From positions 17,355,001 to 17,419,000 of the forward strand of contig JAQISU010000081.1 in the NCBI GenBank assembly GCA_029339505.1: 64,000 nt of DNA, written 5' to 3'. Below the pieces are notes generated by a model, which worked only from the letters and a program-made list of their open reading frames with translations, did not search any database and had not been told where the DNA came from. This DNA is from Unio delphinus (Eukaryota; Mollusca; Bivalvia; Unionida; Unionidae). The number at the start of each line of letters is the position of its first letter. Position 1 is the first letter of the stretch. A program made the translations under genes and the position numbers. Positions 47,442 to 60,460 of this stretch are shown piece by piece.

Positions 47442-47690
47442 GGGGACCCCGAGTGTCCGAGTGGTCTAAAGCGCTGTCCGTTACGGATCACTGCCATCTT
47501 ACCTCTGTCTGCGTGGGTTCGAGACTCGGATTCGGCCAATGTGGGTATGTGAGAAACCTTGCTAGTAGCTTCTTGTGGGTCGGTGGTTCTTTCCCGGGTT
47601 TTCCCGGGATCTTCCTCCACCATTAATACTGGCCGCCATATATAGCCTATCGTGTACTGAAAAATGGCGTTACACCATAAAAACAAGCAA
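47442..47690 (+). mobile_element. S1 SINE, best-preserved copy
   Basis: Complete from GGGGACCCCGAGTGTCCGAG through CGTTACGGATCACTGCCATC, the B box GGGTTCGAG, the body TGCTAGTAGCTTCTTGTGGG, TTTTCCCGGGATCTTCCTCC, ACCATTAATACTGGCCGCC, TATAGCCTATCGTGTACTG and the end TGGCGTTACACC with an A-rich tail. ATCAAACCA flanks it on both sides (47433-47441 and 47691-47699), a 9-bp target duplication. The clear A and B box regions make this the copy most likely to keep a polymerase III promoter. Confidence 0.95.
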
Positions 47691-50106
47691 ATCAAACCAA
47701 CGACAGTACCAATTAAATATGAAACATATACTTGGCTTAGTAAGGATATCATAGTGGACAAATTCTAAACGGTTTGTAAGGAGTACGGCCAATACAATTA
47801 ATGAATAATTTTACGTTCATGGTTCAGTGTAATTTGTAAAGTATCATTATGATGAGATTCATGAAAACAACTAAAACATCTTGAAAAACCAGAAGAGACA
47901 TTTACCCGCATGAGTAGATGTTCTAAATGTTTGAAGCAGCAACAACAACAAAACTCCTGAAAAAAGCTCGACCATGAGCACATAGGAGTAAAAGAATACA
48001 AAATCGGTAATACCTATTTTATTTTCAACTTCAAAATGCAAATATAAAAATGTCATTCAAAATCGTTATATGAAGTTGGATGTTCATTTCGATTTTTAAT
48101 AAAGAAAAATACATCGGGTGGTAAAGTTTGATCAGAAAACATGATAAAAACATGCATTGAATTCACGCTGAGGATAAGTACTAACCGATGACTTTTAAAA
48201 GGACTTTTCCAAGCTCATGAATGGGTTTGGCAAGCAGATAGAGACTCTCCCTACCAGACCTAAGGTAAAAATTTACGCTAATGAAAATAAAGTTTTCAAA
48301 TATTATAAAACTGTAAAATATGGATTGAGAGCAGTCATATAAAAAGACTAGGTGTTAGTCAGTTTCGAAAATAAGACAATTAATTAACTTCACACATTTG
48401 TGGAGACTTTACATTGTTTAGAGTTATGAAAGCATTTTATGAATTTACAACAAAATCAAATATGTTATGATCAGATATCAGATATGTTATGTAAATTTAT
48501 TATCATTGCTTGCTAGTTTTTAAAAACTTTATTTCAAAGCGTGCTATTTTAGTGTGGCATAATATGCTGGACTTGACCGTGCCTAAAACTGAGCTAATTT
48601 CTGCCTGAGCTTATTGGCATTATTTTAATATTTCAATTTCATTGTATGTCAATAACTAACACATAGGTAGATTATTATCTATGTTTATGGGCCAGATATT
48701 CAAATCTTTGTTTAAAGCAGAAGTAAATATGTTGATTTGGGTCAGGGTTTTGGACTTTCCTAAGTGAATGTTACATGTTATGGTTTTGATTTTGTAAACA
48801 TTAGAATCTTTCTAGGGGGTTGATTTCCATTAGATAATTGGGTTTTCTTTTGGAAGTTGCTAGTTGTGACCTTTGTCATTTACAATCCCTAGGCGTATGG
48901 GATATCGTCATACATAGTGTATCTGTCTGTCCGTTACCACCTTTTTCTACAATGATGGGTGGATATTCGCGACAATCATTAGTTTAGCTGGACAATTGTT
49001 CCACTTTGGTGATCATTTGCGAGAGGGAAGTCGTTCAAGGGGTCCCTCCAAGAGGTCTAGGGTCAATATTCAAAAACTGGAATTACAATGGCATCAACTA
49101 TTTGCAACCAAATGTAATATCTGTAAATACAACAGGAATCACATGTTGGATGGATTTTTGCATTATGACCCCTGTATAACTGTAAAGGTCGCAGGGGTGG
49201 GGGTGGCGTGCGTCAATGGGGGGATATGCAATGGCCAGAATGGATTTGCAATGGCAACCCATACTATTTGCTCTAGTTTTTTTTATGTTTTAAATATCCT
49301 GCTAAGAGTTACGTTTAAAATGGTAAGCAAAGAATTAAGTTTAAAATAGCCTCCAAAGAATTACGTTTAAAATAGCCTGCAAAATGTTAAATATGTTGAC
49401 AACGTCCATTCCGTGGTTCTAATTATTTTATGTATTTAAGAATTGAGAGGTCATTTCTATTATGACAGGACGGAGCATTAAAGAGCAATGAATTACAATT
49501 AATTAACAAAACAATTTCCAAATGGCAAATTTTAGTGGAGCTACGGGGTCGGCTGCCTCTTTGTAGACTTGAGAAGGGAAAAGTCGACAAAATAACTTGT
49601 GAACATAAAGCATGATATAGACCATTTCACGCTTTTCTTGTTTCCCTTGAACACATCAAAGGGCGTCTCGGTGTAATTCACGGATAGTTCAATCAATAAA
49701 AATGGCAGATGTAGATTAAGAAAATGTGACAGACGCTCACTTTCCGCAAGCATGATCGATATATTACTATCTTAAAAAGAAATTATATCAATATTTGATC
49801 AATTGGTTTTTTTCACATCTTTTATTTTTTCACTAACTTGCGCTGTTCCCAGCTTTCAAGTAAATGTTCTCTGCTCATTTCAAAACTTCATTATATTTCT
49901 ATTACTACTTCCTGTTCTAGTTTGTATTTTTTGATTGTACGAAAGTGAACCGCTTCGTAAAAAGATTGTTATTGTAAATTATCGCGCTTGAAGAATAATG
50001 AAAATACGTTATTTTTGCTGGTTTAATCATAGCAGTTACTGGTGGTTGAACGACAACGTGAAAAACATCTAACTTCCTAAGGTTCTTTTATTATTGACTA
50101 AGGGCT
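47691..50106. other. intergenic DNA, with a 3-copy ~30-bp repeat at 49303-49385
   Basis: A unit based on AAGAATTA(C/A)GTTTAAAATAG is repeated three times near 49303-49385. The 117-codon plus frame at 48996-49349 contains two CxxC-like cysteine pairs but no recognisable domain. I do not regard it as a supported gene. Confidence 0.45.
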
Positions 50107-50441
50107 GTTTGTTTGTTTGTTTGATTTATTTATTTATTAGGATTTTTAACTTAGCTTTAACAATTTTTCAGTCATATCGCCACGATGTATGCAGTGAGGC
50201 AGTTTATAGTGATGTCTAGCACTGGGGCATCATGCCACAGACATGTAGCATGATGCCCCACCCAGTCACATTATCCTAAAACCAGGCCAACCAGTCCTAA
50301 CACTAACTTCTCAATGGTGGGTGCCAAACCAGGCATCTATGCGTGCCATTTTGTAAATCTTTGGTATGACTCGGCCGGAATCGAACCTACAACCTCCCGG
50401 TTCCGCGGCGGACGCTCTAACCACTAGACCACCGGAGCGGT
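50107..50441 (-). mobile_element. S2 SINE, near full-length copy
   Basis: On the minus strand the head is GCTCCGGTGGTCTAGTGGTT with B box GGTTCGATTCC. It continues through AAAGATTTACAAAATGGC, GGATAATGTGACTGGGTGG, GGGCATCATGCTACATG, TGCTAGACATCACTATAAAC and CGATATGACTGAAAAATTGT to an A-rich tail of AAAT and CAAA units. The A-box region (GGTGGTCTAGTGGTTAG) resembles Glu/Asp-type tRNAs. The inner palindrome-like GGGGCATCATGC and GCATGATGCCCC is also present. Confidence 0.92.
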
Positions 50442-51724
50442 GATTTAGGTTTGTTGCATTTCTATTAATGTTTCATTATATTTTTCATGAAGTAACTTGA
50501 GTTATATCTAGAAAGGGTATGTCTTTTTCATAATGCACAAATGTTATCCACGTTTGAACAGACATGCACATGTACAAGTCACCTTGATGATTATTTTATT
50601 GTATTTTCTTGAACGGATGGAATTTTTACGAGTACACAATTTGAGAAATATCTATGTTAACCACACAATGCATGTATATGATATTTGTGGCACTCACCAT
50701 ATCTGCCTGTCTGTCTTATTCCATCTGGTGCATGGGTATGTATATGCTTGAATAAATGTGTGTGCGCATACGTATATTGCATAAACATACTTCCGGTTAA
50801 AAACGAGTATACAATGGGGCTAAGACAGAAAAAGTGACTGATAGATAAATCAGTATTCATTTATTACTGATATGAAGAGCATGTTCTTACAAACAGTCTC
50901 TCTTTTTAAATCTAAATGCCTGCATTTTTACATCCGGTCACGTGGATTCATATTGATTTAACAGGCGAAATAAATAAATAGGACGAAATCTGTAAAATAA
51001 TTGGATCTTTTAAACATATGTATTTAATGCAAGGAAAGTTAAACAGAATTAAACTAATTTTAATAAGTCTGTTCCAGATGAATTTGCTGGTGGCAATCCG
51101 AAATGAAGTTTAAAGACCCAATCCAATTTCAGACTTATTACAACGCGTCTGATTAAGCAAAGAAACATCATGGTTATTGCTTTCACAGTCTGGCATAATA
51201 TAAATATTGACAGTGTATTTAATTTAATTAATTATTAATTAAGTATTATTATTTAAATACTTATTTAAGTATGGACAGTAAATAGTTACCTAATTATCTG
51301 ATATAATGTAAGTATGGACACCAAATCTAATTATCTAATGTAATTTATATAATTATTCTCATAGTATGAACAAAAGATGTTAGACATATAATGTATTCAT
51401 TAGTTAACAATAATGATCTGTAGTACAGCTAAGATTCCTTACCTTGTTGACTTTATGTTTCGCCAACGTAAAACAGTGAGAAAATCTTATGCATTGCCCT
51501 AAGGGTAGTGATCTTAAGCGCTACGATCAGTAACTTAGTTGCAACCGTGAAACCCTCTATTAAAGAGTGATATACGTCGCATAGACAAACCAATCAAGCA
51601 TAGAACACACATACCTAACTCAGGAAACACCCTCGACCAGTGTGCATATCTTTCCAGTGTCAACTCAACGTGGAACACATTTTTTGTTGAGTGTGTCGAT
51701 TTCCAGTCAGTGAGACAGACGTAT
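50442..51724. other. intergenic DNA, nothing recognised
   Basis: Frames up to 72 codons without motifs. An AT-rich stretch near 51220-51350 carries a loose repeat of AATTATCTNATNTAAT. Confidence 0.45.
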
Positions 51725-51968
51725 TTTGTTGTTGTTGTTGTTGTAGGGTTTAACGCCATTTTTTCAGCACAGCACACGATAGGCATACATGGCGGCCAGT
51801 ATTTAAAAAAAAAAAAAACAGAAAGTACCACCGACCCACGAGAAGCTACTGGCAAGCTTTCTCATATACCCACATTGGCCAAATATGAGATTCGAACCCA
51901 CGTAGACAGGTGAGATGTCAGTGATCGGTAACGGAGAACGCTTAAAACCACTAGGCCACTCGGGGCCC
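51725..51968 (-). mobile_element. S1 SINE, near full length
   Basis: On the minus strand the head is CCGAGTGGCCTAGTGGTTTT, with TACGTGGGTTCGAATCTC as B-box region, the body GAGAAAGCTTGCCAGTAGCT and the end GGCGTTAAACCCTACAACAA with a (CAA)n tail. An A-rich run, seen as poly-A at 51808-51823 on the plus strand, replaces part of the GGTTTTCCCGGGTTC segment. Confidence 0.93.
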
Positions 51969-53275
<1,307 letters not shown>

Positions 53276-53599
53276 CTGGTATTTTTATATTTTATATCCG
53301 CCTGCAAAATATCTTTGCATAAAATAATCAGCTCAATTTAGTTAACATCGTTCAAAAGCAATTGTCAACTGTTTCTTCTTCTGCATCATCGCTAATAAGT
53401 AAAGAGCCTCTGCTATCTGGCAATCAACTAAACAATATTGTATATTAACGATATGCCGACCAGCTCAATGTACACATACTTTGTTACGGGTCCCAACAAA
53501 ATAAGTCCACACGCTTATTAAATTTTTTGATTGCGTTGAGTTGCTAAGATTATATTGATATATGTATTGATAATAATTTGAACCATGTCAAATTCTCAG

Positions 53600-53790
53600 T
53601 AATAATACGTTAGAATTTTATTGTATACGTGAAATTTCGCGTGCTCATTGGAACACATAGCTATCAAACTCTTCAGTTTGGAGGTAAATTGTTCCTGCAA
53701 GTTAAATTCCTTAGCTTCGGAGGTAAGTAATTATTGCAAGAAGTCCGCAATCCTATATTTCCTAAGCTCAAGTGGTCATTGCGTTAAAAT
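53600..53790. repeat. dispersed repeat, partner of 57140-57260
   Basis: Two neighbouring subunits with TTCAGTTTGGAGGTAAATTG and TTAGCTTCGGAGGTAAGTAA are visible. The stretch GGAGGTAAGTAATTATTGCA through CAATCCTATATTTCCTAAG matches GGAGGCAAGTAAATATTGCA through CAATCCCATAATGCCTAAA at about 57195-57240. Family and boundaries are unknown. Confidence 0.55.
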
Positions 53791-55343
53791 AATGTAATGA
53801 TGATTCAAACTTTATTTCATACTTAACTTTTAAAATAATGAAATAGCTAAGTGCTCAGAACTTCAATGTGCTGAAAATGTAAGGTTAAACTTGATGGAGC
53901 CATGATGCTAAGAAGGCTATTTAGTTTCAACACAGTGCCAACAAGCCAAAAGAAAGCTTCTTCATAATCACGGGCTAGCTACAACTCGGCTTTAACAAAC
54001 TAAAGCAGAAGCGCGGACTAGGTCCATTTGAATATGAACTGACTAACTGTATTACTTAACAATATGGAGTTTTCCATGTAAAAACTACATATAAACTGAA
54101 ATTAATGGACATATTGACAACCGGAACTTCTAATATTTCTTATAAACTTCCTGGTCAAGCAGCATTCGGAAATCCCGTGTTAAAACAATTTTCCGGACTC
54201 AAACTGAATATACCAACTAAGGCAAACTCATAATGGCCAGCCACTACAAAGGGGCACAAGGAATAGGTTTTCATAAAAAAAAAGAGGAAGAACATAGACA
54301 CATTTGGGAGAAATATTAAACGTTATGTGCAGGATTGTAGACCACGAGAACATAAATGCACTAAGAAAGAAAGAGGGATGTGAGTGATCAATCTAAAATA
54401 AGAAGAACCCCAACTGAAAAAAGCAAGGTAATAGTAGAAAGGAAAGAAGGGAGAAATAATAGTACACCACGAATTACGAGATAGACAAGCCTTAAGTAAA
54501 TGTTTACCTGACTGGAATCCCCATCGAACTTCCTATTGAAATCACAGTTGAAAAGTTGGAACAAAAACTTAATTTCAAACTAAAGAACTACAAAATAGCA
54601 GCTTATGAAGCATATCATAAGCTACAAAATGTAACAAGAGTTTTGAAATCACAAAAGCAAAATGCAACCAGATTAAAAACTTTGTCTACATCTAAGATTC
54701 CTGCTTAGATCATGGTATAATAGATTATTTACAAAAGAAAGTGCAAGAATTGTGGATACAAAATGCATGCTAGTAAGTATTTAAAGACAGCAAGGAGAAA
54801 TAACAATAACACTATCATTACAGTACCAAACAAAACCATGGACGCAGCTGACAACAATGATGTACATTTGTTTTATGAATATATTAGCTAGAATTTACAC
54901 TTTTCCTTAAAGAAAGGCCAACACAAAAAAATAGACGTGAAAGACCTCTCGAAACAAATAGACAACAGGAAAAGAACCCAAAAGAAACATAAACAGCGGG
55001 ATGCCAACTGACATATATATATATATACCGAATATAACAATGAACATGTAGGCGCGCGTTTTCCTGGTTGTCACTCCCTCTTCACAGACAAATACTTAAT
55101 AAAACAAACCAAACAGGCCATATTCGACTATTAGAACTGAAGAGGGAGGCATGTGTATACTATCACACAGGTTAGATAATTATTAAATCGTACTCTACGA
55201 GTATTCAAACCCAATTCCGCGGGTAAATTGCACCCATCACCTTGCCAGCAAGCACACGTCCATTACCACTAAGTACAAATCCCAAAAAAATGATGCTGCA
55301 AAATCGGTGATTCGTGCATTCGTGAGTATACACTCTCTTGCAT
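53791..55343. other. A-rich intergenic DNA, nothing recognised
   Basis: The plus strand is unusually A-rich between about 54240 and 55000. I tested the frames for LINE motifs and found none I could support. Confidence 0.45.
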
Positions 55344-55579
55344 GTCAACCTAATAATTAATTCTCATCTAACTACGGTCATTCCGGATTTCTTTGACAGA
55401 GATCGAGGTCTATATAATGAATTACTGCTAGTTTCAAATATACGTCAAACATAACGGAAAGTGCTATCCCTGGATGATACAGGAGAATGATTGATAATAT
55501 ACCAGGCAGAATAAATACTTGAGGAATATTTTAGGAATCCGGAATGACTATAGTTAGATGAGAATCAATTCTAGGTTGA
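55344..55579. mobile_element. MITE-like element with ~45-bp terminal inverted repeats
   Basis: The left arm (TCAACCTAATAATTAATTCT, CATCTAACTACGGTCATTCC, GGATTTC) is matched in reverse complement by the right arm ending AATCAATTCTAGGTTGA, with GGAATCCGGAATGACTATAG at its inner side. Few mismatches occur over about 45 bp. The 236-bp total and the lack of coding sequence fit a non-autonomous DNA transposon. I could not define a target duplication, so superfamily is unknown. Confidence 0.7.
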
Positions 55580-55627
55580 AATGCCAGTGTGAAGGTAAAA
55601 ACAAAGTCAATGTTGTGAGGGGGGAGT

Positions 55628-55884
55628 GTTGTTGTTATTATTGTAGTAGGGTTTACCGATATTTTTCAGCACAAGATAGGCTATATATGGTGGCCAGTAT
55701 TAATGGTGGAGGAAGAACCCGGGAAAACCCCGGAAAGAACCACATACCAACCAGAAGCTACTAGCAAGCTTTCTCACATACCCACAGTGGCCGAATCTGA
55801 GACTTGAACCCACGCAAACAGAGGTGAGATGACAGTGATCCGTAACGGAGAGCGCTTTAGACCGCTCAGACACTCTGGGCTCCC
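55628..55884 (-). mobile_element. S1 SINE, near full length
   Basis: On the minus strand the head is GAGTGTCTGAGCGGTCTAAA, then CCGTTACGGATCACTGTCAT, GTGGGTTCAAGTCTC, AAAGCTTGCTAGTAGCTTCT, GGGGTTTTCCCGGGTTCTTC, CACCATTAATACTGGCCACC and CCCTACTACAATAATAACAA. The distal body is the most complete in the window. Confidence 0.94.
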
Positions 55885-56426
55885 CGAGGGTGGGGGAATA
55901 ATTGTATATATCTCCTTTAGAGGCAAGTGAGTTCAATTGTTTCCTCCTAGCTTCTACGGACACGAAGAAATACACCACCACCACCACCAAAGTAAACTCT
56001 TTTGGTCATATCCACATAGAATTATCTCAACCACGAAATATCTGGGGCACGGGTAAAAAACACTCCACCAACAAAATACCGAATATAATAATGTCGATTT
56101 AAATAAGTATCATAAAAAGATTGAACCAATAATTAGCAGTAATTAAAGTCTAAGAAACCGAAGGGTCAGGAGGGTAGATCTTGGAAAGGCCTGAAAAGAC
56201 GCCCCGTAATTATAATGGCACACCACATCGCATTCAACACCACAAAATATGCACACTTCCAAAACATCAAAACAAGTACGAATGCACTAAACAACATAGG
56301 AAAAAATATAAACATAAACGAAAAAGGCTTGAGTGAACGATAATGAGCCTCGAGGGAATAACATATAGGAAAATTACAAGAAAGTAACACGAATGAATGA
56401 TTAAACGAATGAATGAATGAAAAGAA
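55885..56426. other. intergenic DNA, nothing recognised
   Basis: A short (CCA)n run lies at about 55975-55988. GAATGA repeats lie just before the S2 fragment. No coding signal. Confidence 0.5.
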
Positions 56427-56533
56427 TGTCTGCTGCATGATGCCCCATTGCTAGACATCACTTTAAACTGCCACAGTGCAGACATCGTAGCGATATGACT
56501 GAAAAATTGCTATAGCTACTTTAAAAATCTAAA
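56427..56533 (+). mobile_element. S2 SINE, 3' fragment
   Basis: TGCTGCATGATGCCCCATTG, CTAGACATCACTTTAAACTG and CGATATGACTGAAAAATTGC match the distal body of the S2 copy at 50107-50441. The head is missing. The fragment ends next to a (CA)n run at 56535-56580. Confidence 0.9.

Positions 56534-56534
<1 letters not shown>

Positions 56535-56580
<46 letters not shown>
56535..56580. repeat. (CA)n microsatellite
   Basis: About 23 CA units immediately after the S2 3' end, possibly seeded by its tail. Confidence 0.97.
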
Positions 56581-56583
<3 letters not shown>

Positions 56584-56724
56584 TATGGGTCAGCGATATA
56601 CAGGAGACCCATGTAAACATTTTTTTATGCAATAGAAAGAAACTAGAAGCAGGCAATATATCACCCATTAAATACCGTAATTTTGTACCTGCAAACGTTC
56701 TATTTTTAACGCCGCAGTTGTCCG

Positions 56725-57035
56725 TCAGTAAGGTTTGCTTAGTTACCCAAATATTCTTGTTATTAATTTAGTAGGTGCAAATAGGTAAGCTTTGCTTAGT
56801 TGCCCAAATATTCTAGTTATTAACAAAGTAGGTGCCCATTAGTAAGCTTTGCTTAGTTGCCCAGATATTCTAGTTATTAGTATAGTAGGTGTCCATTAGT
56901 AAGCTTTGCTTAGTTGCTCAGATAATCTAGTTATTAACATAGTAGGTGCCCATTAGTAAGCTTTGCTTAGTTGCCCAAATATTCTTGTTATTAACTTGGT
57001 AGCTGCCAATCGGTAAGCTTTGTTTAGTTGCTTAG
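56725..57035. repeat. minisatellite, ~57-bp unit, 5-6 copies
   Basis: The unit is GTAAGCTTTGCTTAGTTGCC, then CAAATATTCTAGTTATTAAC, then ATAGTAGGTGCCCATTA. Units show scattered substitutions. Confidence 0.94.
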
Positions 57036-57978
57036 CGATTGTTATTTGAACTAGATTGAATTATTCATAAACAAAATTTATAACGTGTTTTTGCATAAAG
57101 AAAAATTTAACAATATTTATTAGGGCACTTCCGCTGTCAAATCTGAAATTTCAGAGGTGCGTACTTCTGCACGTTGTTAAGCTCTTCAGTTTTGGAGGCA
57201 AGTAAATATTGCATATATGCCTCAATCCCATAATGCCTAAATAGAAGTGATCAGTTTTGAAAAGCACCAGAACTTGTTAAGTTTTACACAAATAACTTAC
57301 CAAACAATGCCGACTAAATACGAACGGGTATCACGACTCAAGCGAACTAATTTAATAAAGTTTTAAGTATAAAAATTCAAGAAACTAATTTGATAACTTC
57401 CACTAGTTAGAAACAATACAGACACACACGCGCAAAGAAAGTACACGGCGCACTTTGACATAATGTTCAACCCCACCACCACCATCCATTTATTTTCTCC
57501 AAACAGAACCATCGCCACCCATTGTTTTCTCACCAGAAAGAAAAAGGGTATTAGATAGGACAAATCTGATCGATATGACTTAGATAACCCGGTCCCTTAA
57601 CACAAGTATATGATACAAATCGTTCATCAAAAGCACGCACCACTCCACTAACACAAAAGGGAGCCAAAATATTGTATTTAACTCACTGACCTAAGAATAT
57701 AAAGGTCACTCAAAATGCAATACTCTAACAAAGAGAGAAAGGTAAAGAAACTCGCTCAGCAGGTTTTATACCTGAAGGAAGCGAAGTAAGAGCCTATCAC
57801 CAAAAGTTACACAAAGTAATTAGATGAGGAAAACGATATCAGTCCCATCCAAAAGTATGTTTCCAAACTTTATTTAAAGAAAATTACCTAAGCACTCATA
57901 ATGGGAATGACGTGTTTTTGAGATATAGAAGCGTTTCATTTTTGACAATATGAGTGGTCACTCCTAAGGTCCTAACTA
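57036..57978. other. intergenic DNA with a short dispersed repeat at 57140-57260
   Basis: Matches 53600-53790 around GGAGGCAAGTAAATATTGC. The 66-codon minus frame at 57363-57563 has no recognised motif. Confidence 0.45.
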
Positions 57979-57986
57979 ATTATGTA
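57979..57986. repeat. 8-bp target-site duplication, left copy
   Basis: ATTATGTA directly precedes the left terminus TAGAGCTG. The identical 8-mer follows the right terminus at 59792-59799. Confidence 0.9.
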
Positions 57987-59791
57987 TAGAGCTGTACCGA
58001 TGTCACTTTTTGCCGATTATGCCGATACCGCGTATAGCCGATTATCAAAATTGCCGATACCGATTATGAGACCGATTATTTGATTATCATATTATGTACT
58101 CAGGTATAAGCCGACAAATTTAGAAAACAATAAAGGCCTGGAATGGGGGGAGGGGCTTATCCGTGGGCCAATGTCAAAACTTTACAGGTTTTAGGTGTTT
58201 TTGTTGTCTATTGTAACGGCAGTACATCTTGGGACAAAAATATCCGTGTTCTAAGACATCGGCATGTTAAAAAAGTAACTTTCGGTGACCCGAAAATTAT
58301 TAAACTTTTAAAAAGTACTATTTATTATTGATTTTGTTATTATTTTGCATGTGCATATTTTCTGATTTCCACAACACGAAATTACATAAAGGTAAAATAC
58401 AGCCTTCATAATTCGCGGGTCGGTCGAGTTTACCAGGGAGACCATATACTATAATGTACAGTACTTACGTAGTGCAAAGTGTGCATAGCGTCACTTAAAT
58501 CCTTTTCTATTCCCAAATATATTAGTTGCAGAGTTTGCTTTATTCGTTGTTTCGACCAAAGTGTATTCTTTCAGATAAAATTTCAGCTAATCTGTAATAG
58601 CTGTTTCATTTACTACGAATCACCTCTCACGAGTTACTCATTTTCAATGATATAAGTGATCCTACAAAATGAGGTAATATTTTGAGTGTACAAGGGAAAC
58701 AAATAATCCAATCTATTCGGGCTCTTGATACAATGTGTCCAAATAAATTACTAGTCTGTTGTCCACAGACCGTGGCGGTGGGCGATTTTTTTTTTTTTTG
58801 CAAACAGGAAAGTTTCGCGGCACAACAAATATGTTCTAATCACTATGTAAATTGAGGCAATGCTTTTGAGTTTATTGCCGACTTTCTATGAGCAAAGGTC
58901 TTCGGCTTGCTTTGACGACAACAAATACTCGTTATTGCTGCGGCAACAGATATGATTGTAAAACATTGATATAGAATTGTTTTATTTGTTTAGTATATGT
59001 CGGTGCTTCAAAGGTACAGTAAAACCAGATGGTGGCTTGGTGAAACACTAACAAAAGAAATAAAAAAATAATTTTAAAAAATCTGGAAATGATTCTCACT
59101 TACTAGTATTAAAGACAATGAGTTCATTCACCCTCCAGGCATTACGGATTAACTGAAAGACAGACGACGTACTCAAACCTATACTGAAGCCCTTTCAAAC
59201 AATTTGTCACTGGGACATAAGGACTATCGGTGTTTTGTGAGTTTTCATAAAGATAAAGAAAAAACACAAACCTCAAAATTGACTGTGTATATATCCATCA
59301 TTACTCCCTTTGATGTTAATCTTACTGGCTATTCACATGACTTTGGCACTACAATGGCGGTTAGCGACATGTACTTTAGTCTGGTTTACTGCAGTTTACA
59401 AATGTTACTGGACGCTGGAGTTGAAAATTTCGCACAACTGGCAGCAAGATAAATTCTTTTTAAATACTTTATTAGAGCAATCTCTTTGTTACAAAAGATT
59501 AATTGATGGTTCGATGTGTTTATCTCGATATATGGTTATTCGACTATACAGTAGTGTTAGTTAATGAGCAACTTGTTTGCATACTGCATTTATCCCGAGC
59601 TCTAGTGTTACAAAGGATTAAGTTACGGTCAGTCAAAACGCGACTGTATATACAACTTTTATCAGGAAAAATTGGTTATTTAAAAACATTATTTGCATCG
59701 GCACCGATTATTTTTGCCGATACCCGATTATACCGATTGTGCTAATAATCGGCCCGATTACGCGTACGGACGATTAATCGGTACAGCTCTA
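57987..59791 (+). mobile_element. hAT-superfamily DNA transposon, ~1.8 kb, probably non-autonomous
   Basis: The left end TAGAGCTGTACCGAT and right end ATCGGTACAGCTCTA are perfect inverted repeats of 15 bp. They are flanked by an identical 8-bp duplication (ATTATGTA), the target size known for hAT elements. Both ends carry clustered subterminal CCGATTAT/ATAATCGG motifs (about 58012-58082 and 59698-59775), as expected for transposase-binding sites. Inside I find only short frames (58143-58331, 59204-59452, 59310-59564, 59503-59745) and cannot recognise a BED zinc finger or the hAT C-terminal dimerisation region. At 1805 bp it is also short for an autonomous hAT. The perfect TIRs and duplication imply fairly recent insertion. 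Strand is nominal because no transposase was identified. Confidence 0.9.
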
Positions 59792-59799
59792 ATTATGTA
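59792..59799. repeat. 8-bp target-site duplication, right copy
   Basis: ATTATGTA directly follows the right terminus and equals 57979-57986. Confidence 0.9.
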
Positions 59800-60092
59800 T
59801 GATGGGACGGGAAGCTTATGATCATTATCAACTATGGACTCTTAAGAATATCTCAGCATAATTTATGGCATTGACTGCCATTCATATCAATGTAGACAAT
59901 ATGTTTAATGTGCATCTAGAATGAGCAATATGTATAATATTAAAGAACAATATTTTTTCAAGGGAATAGGACCAGTAATGGATTTTCGCTCTCTCAAGAA
60001 CGGTGTGTATATTTTATAACACTGCCTTGTAGCACGGACACTTCACTGTGTCCCCAAAAACATCATAATGTGTATTATACATTACACTTTAC

Positions 60093-60305
60093 TGTAACAG
60101 TATGAAAACATACTGTAGTGTGTTCAGTAAAGAAAACATTATACTGTTTTGTATACACTTCATGCTGTCTATAAAGAAACCATTATACTGTATTGTATAC
60201 ACTTCACTGTGTTTATAATGAGCACATTATACTGTATTGTATACACTGCACTGTGCCAATAACGAACACATTATAATGTATTGTATACACTTCACTCTTT
60301 CTACT
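60093..60305. repeat. minisatellite, 44-bp unit, 4-5 copies
   Basis: Units beginning CATTATACTGTATTGTATAC and continuing ACTTCACTGTGTTTATAATG plus AGCA start at 60137, 60181, 60225 and 60269. A more diverged unit precedes them. The preceding 290 bp (59800-60092) shows nothing recognisable. Confidence 0.93.
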
Positions 60306-60460
60306 TCTTTATATAATGAAACCAAATAAAATTATCATTTTGCAGCCCACACATTTGCTTTTCAAATATTCTATATTTTACTTTTTTCCCTTATTGCACT
60401 GCATCCTCTGGAAGTAGATTCGTTTCTTTAAATATTCTTTGTGGATTATATATATATGTT

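Noticed and set aside
47442..47520. tRNA gene (Leu/Ser-like)
   Set aside because: The tRNA-like head is followed by the conserved SINE body in many copies, the acceptor stem does not close, and a target duplication surrounds the whole unit.
47429..47761. 110-codon minus-strand ORF
   Set aside because: It runs antisense through an S1 SINE. Similar frames recur in other S1 copies for that reason alone.
48996..49349. 117-codon plus-strand ORF with CxxC-like pairs
   Set aside because: No recognisable domain, Kozak context or flanking exon structure, and composition like the neighbouring non-coding DNA. Not supported as a gene.
50360..50441. tRNA gene (Glu/Asp-like) on the minus strand
   Set aside because: It is the head of an S2 SINE. 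The body and tail follow directly and the family is dispersed.
54240..55000. A-rich plus strand as a coding or LINE remnant
   Set aside because: Tried all frames for RT or endonuclease motifs and found none. The Lys/Asn-rich frames reflect base composition.
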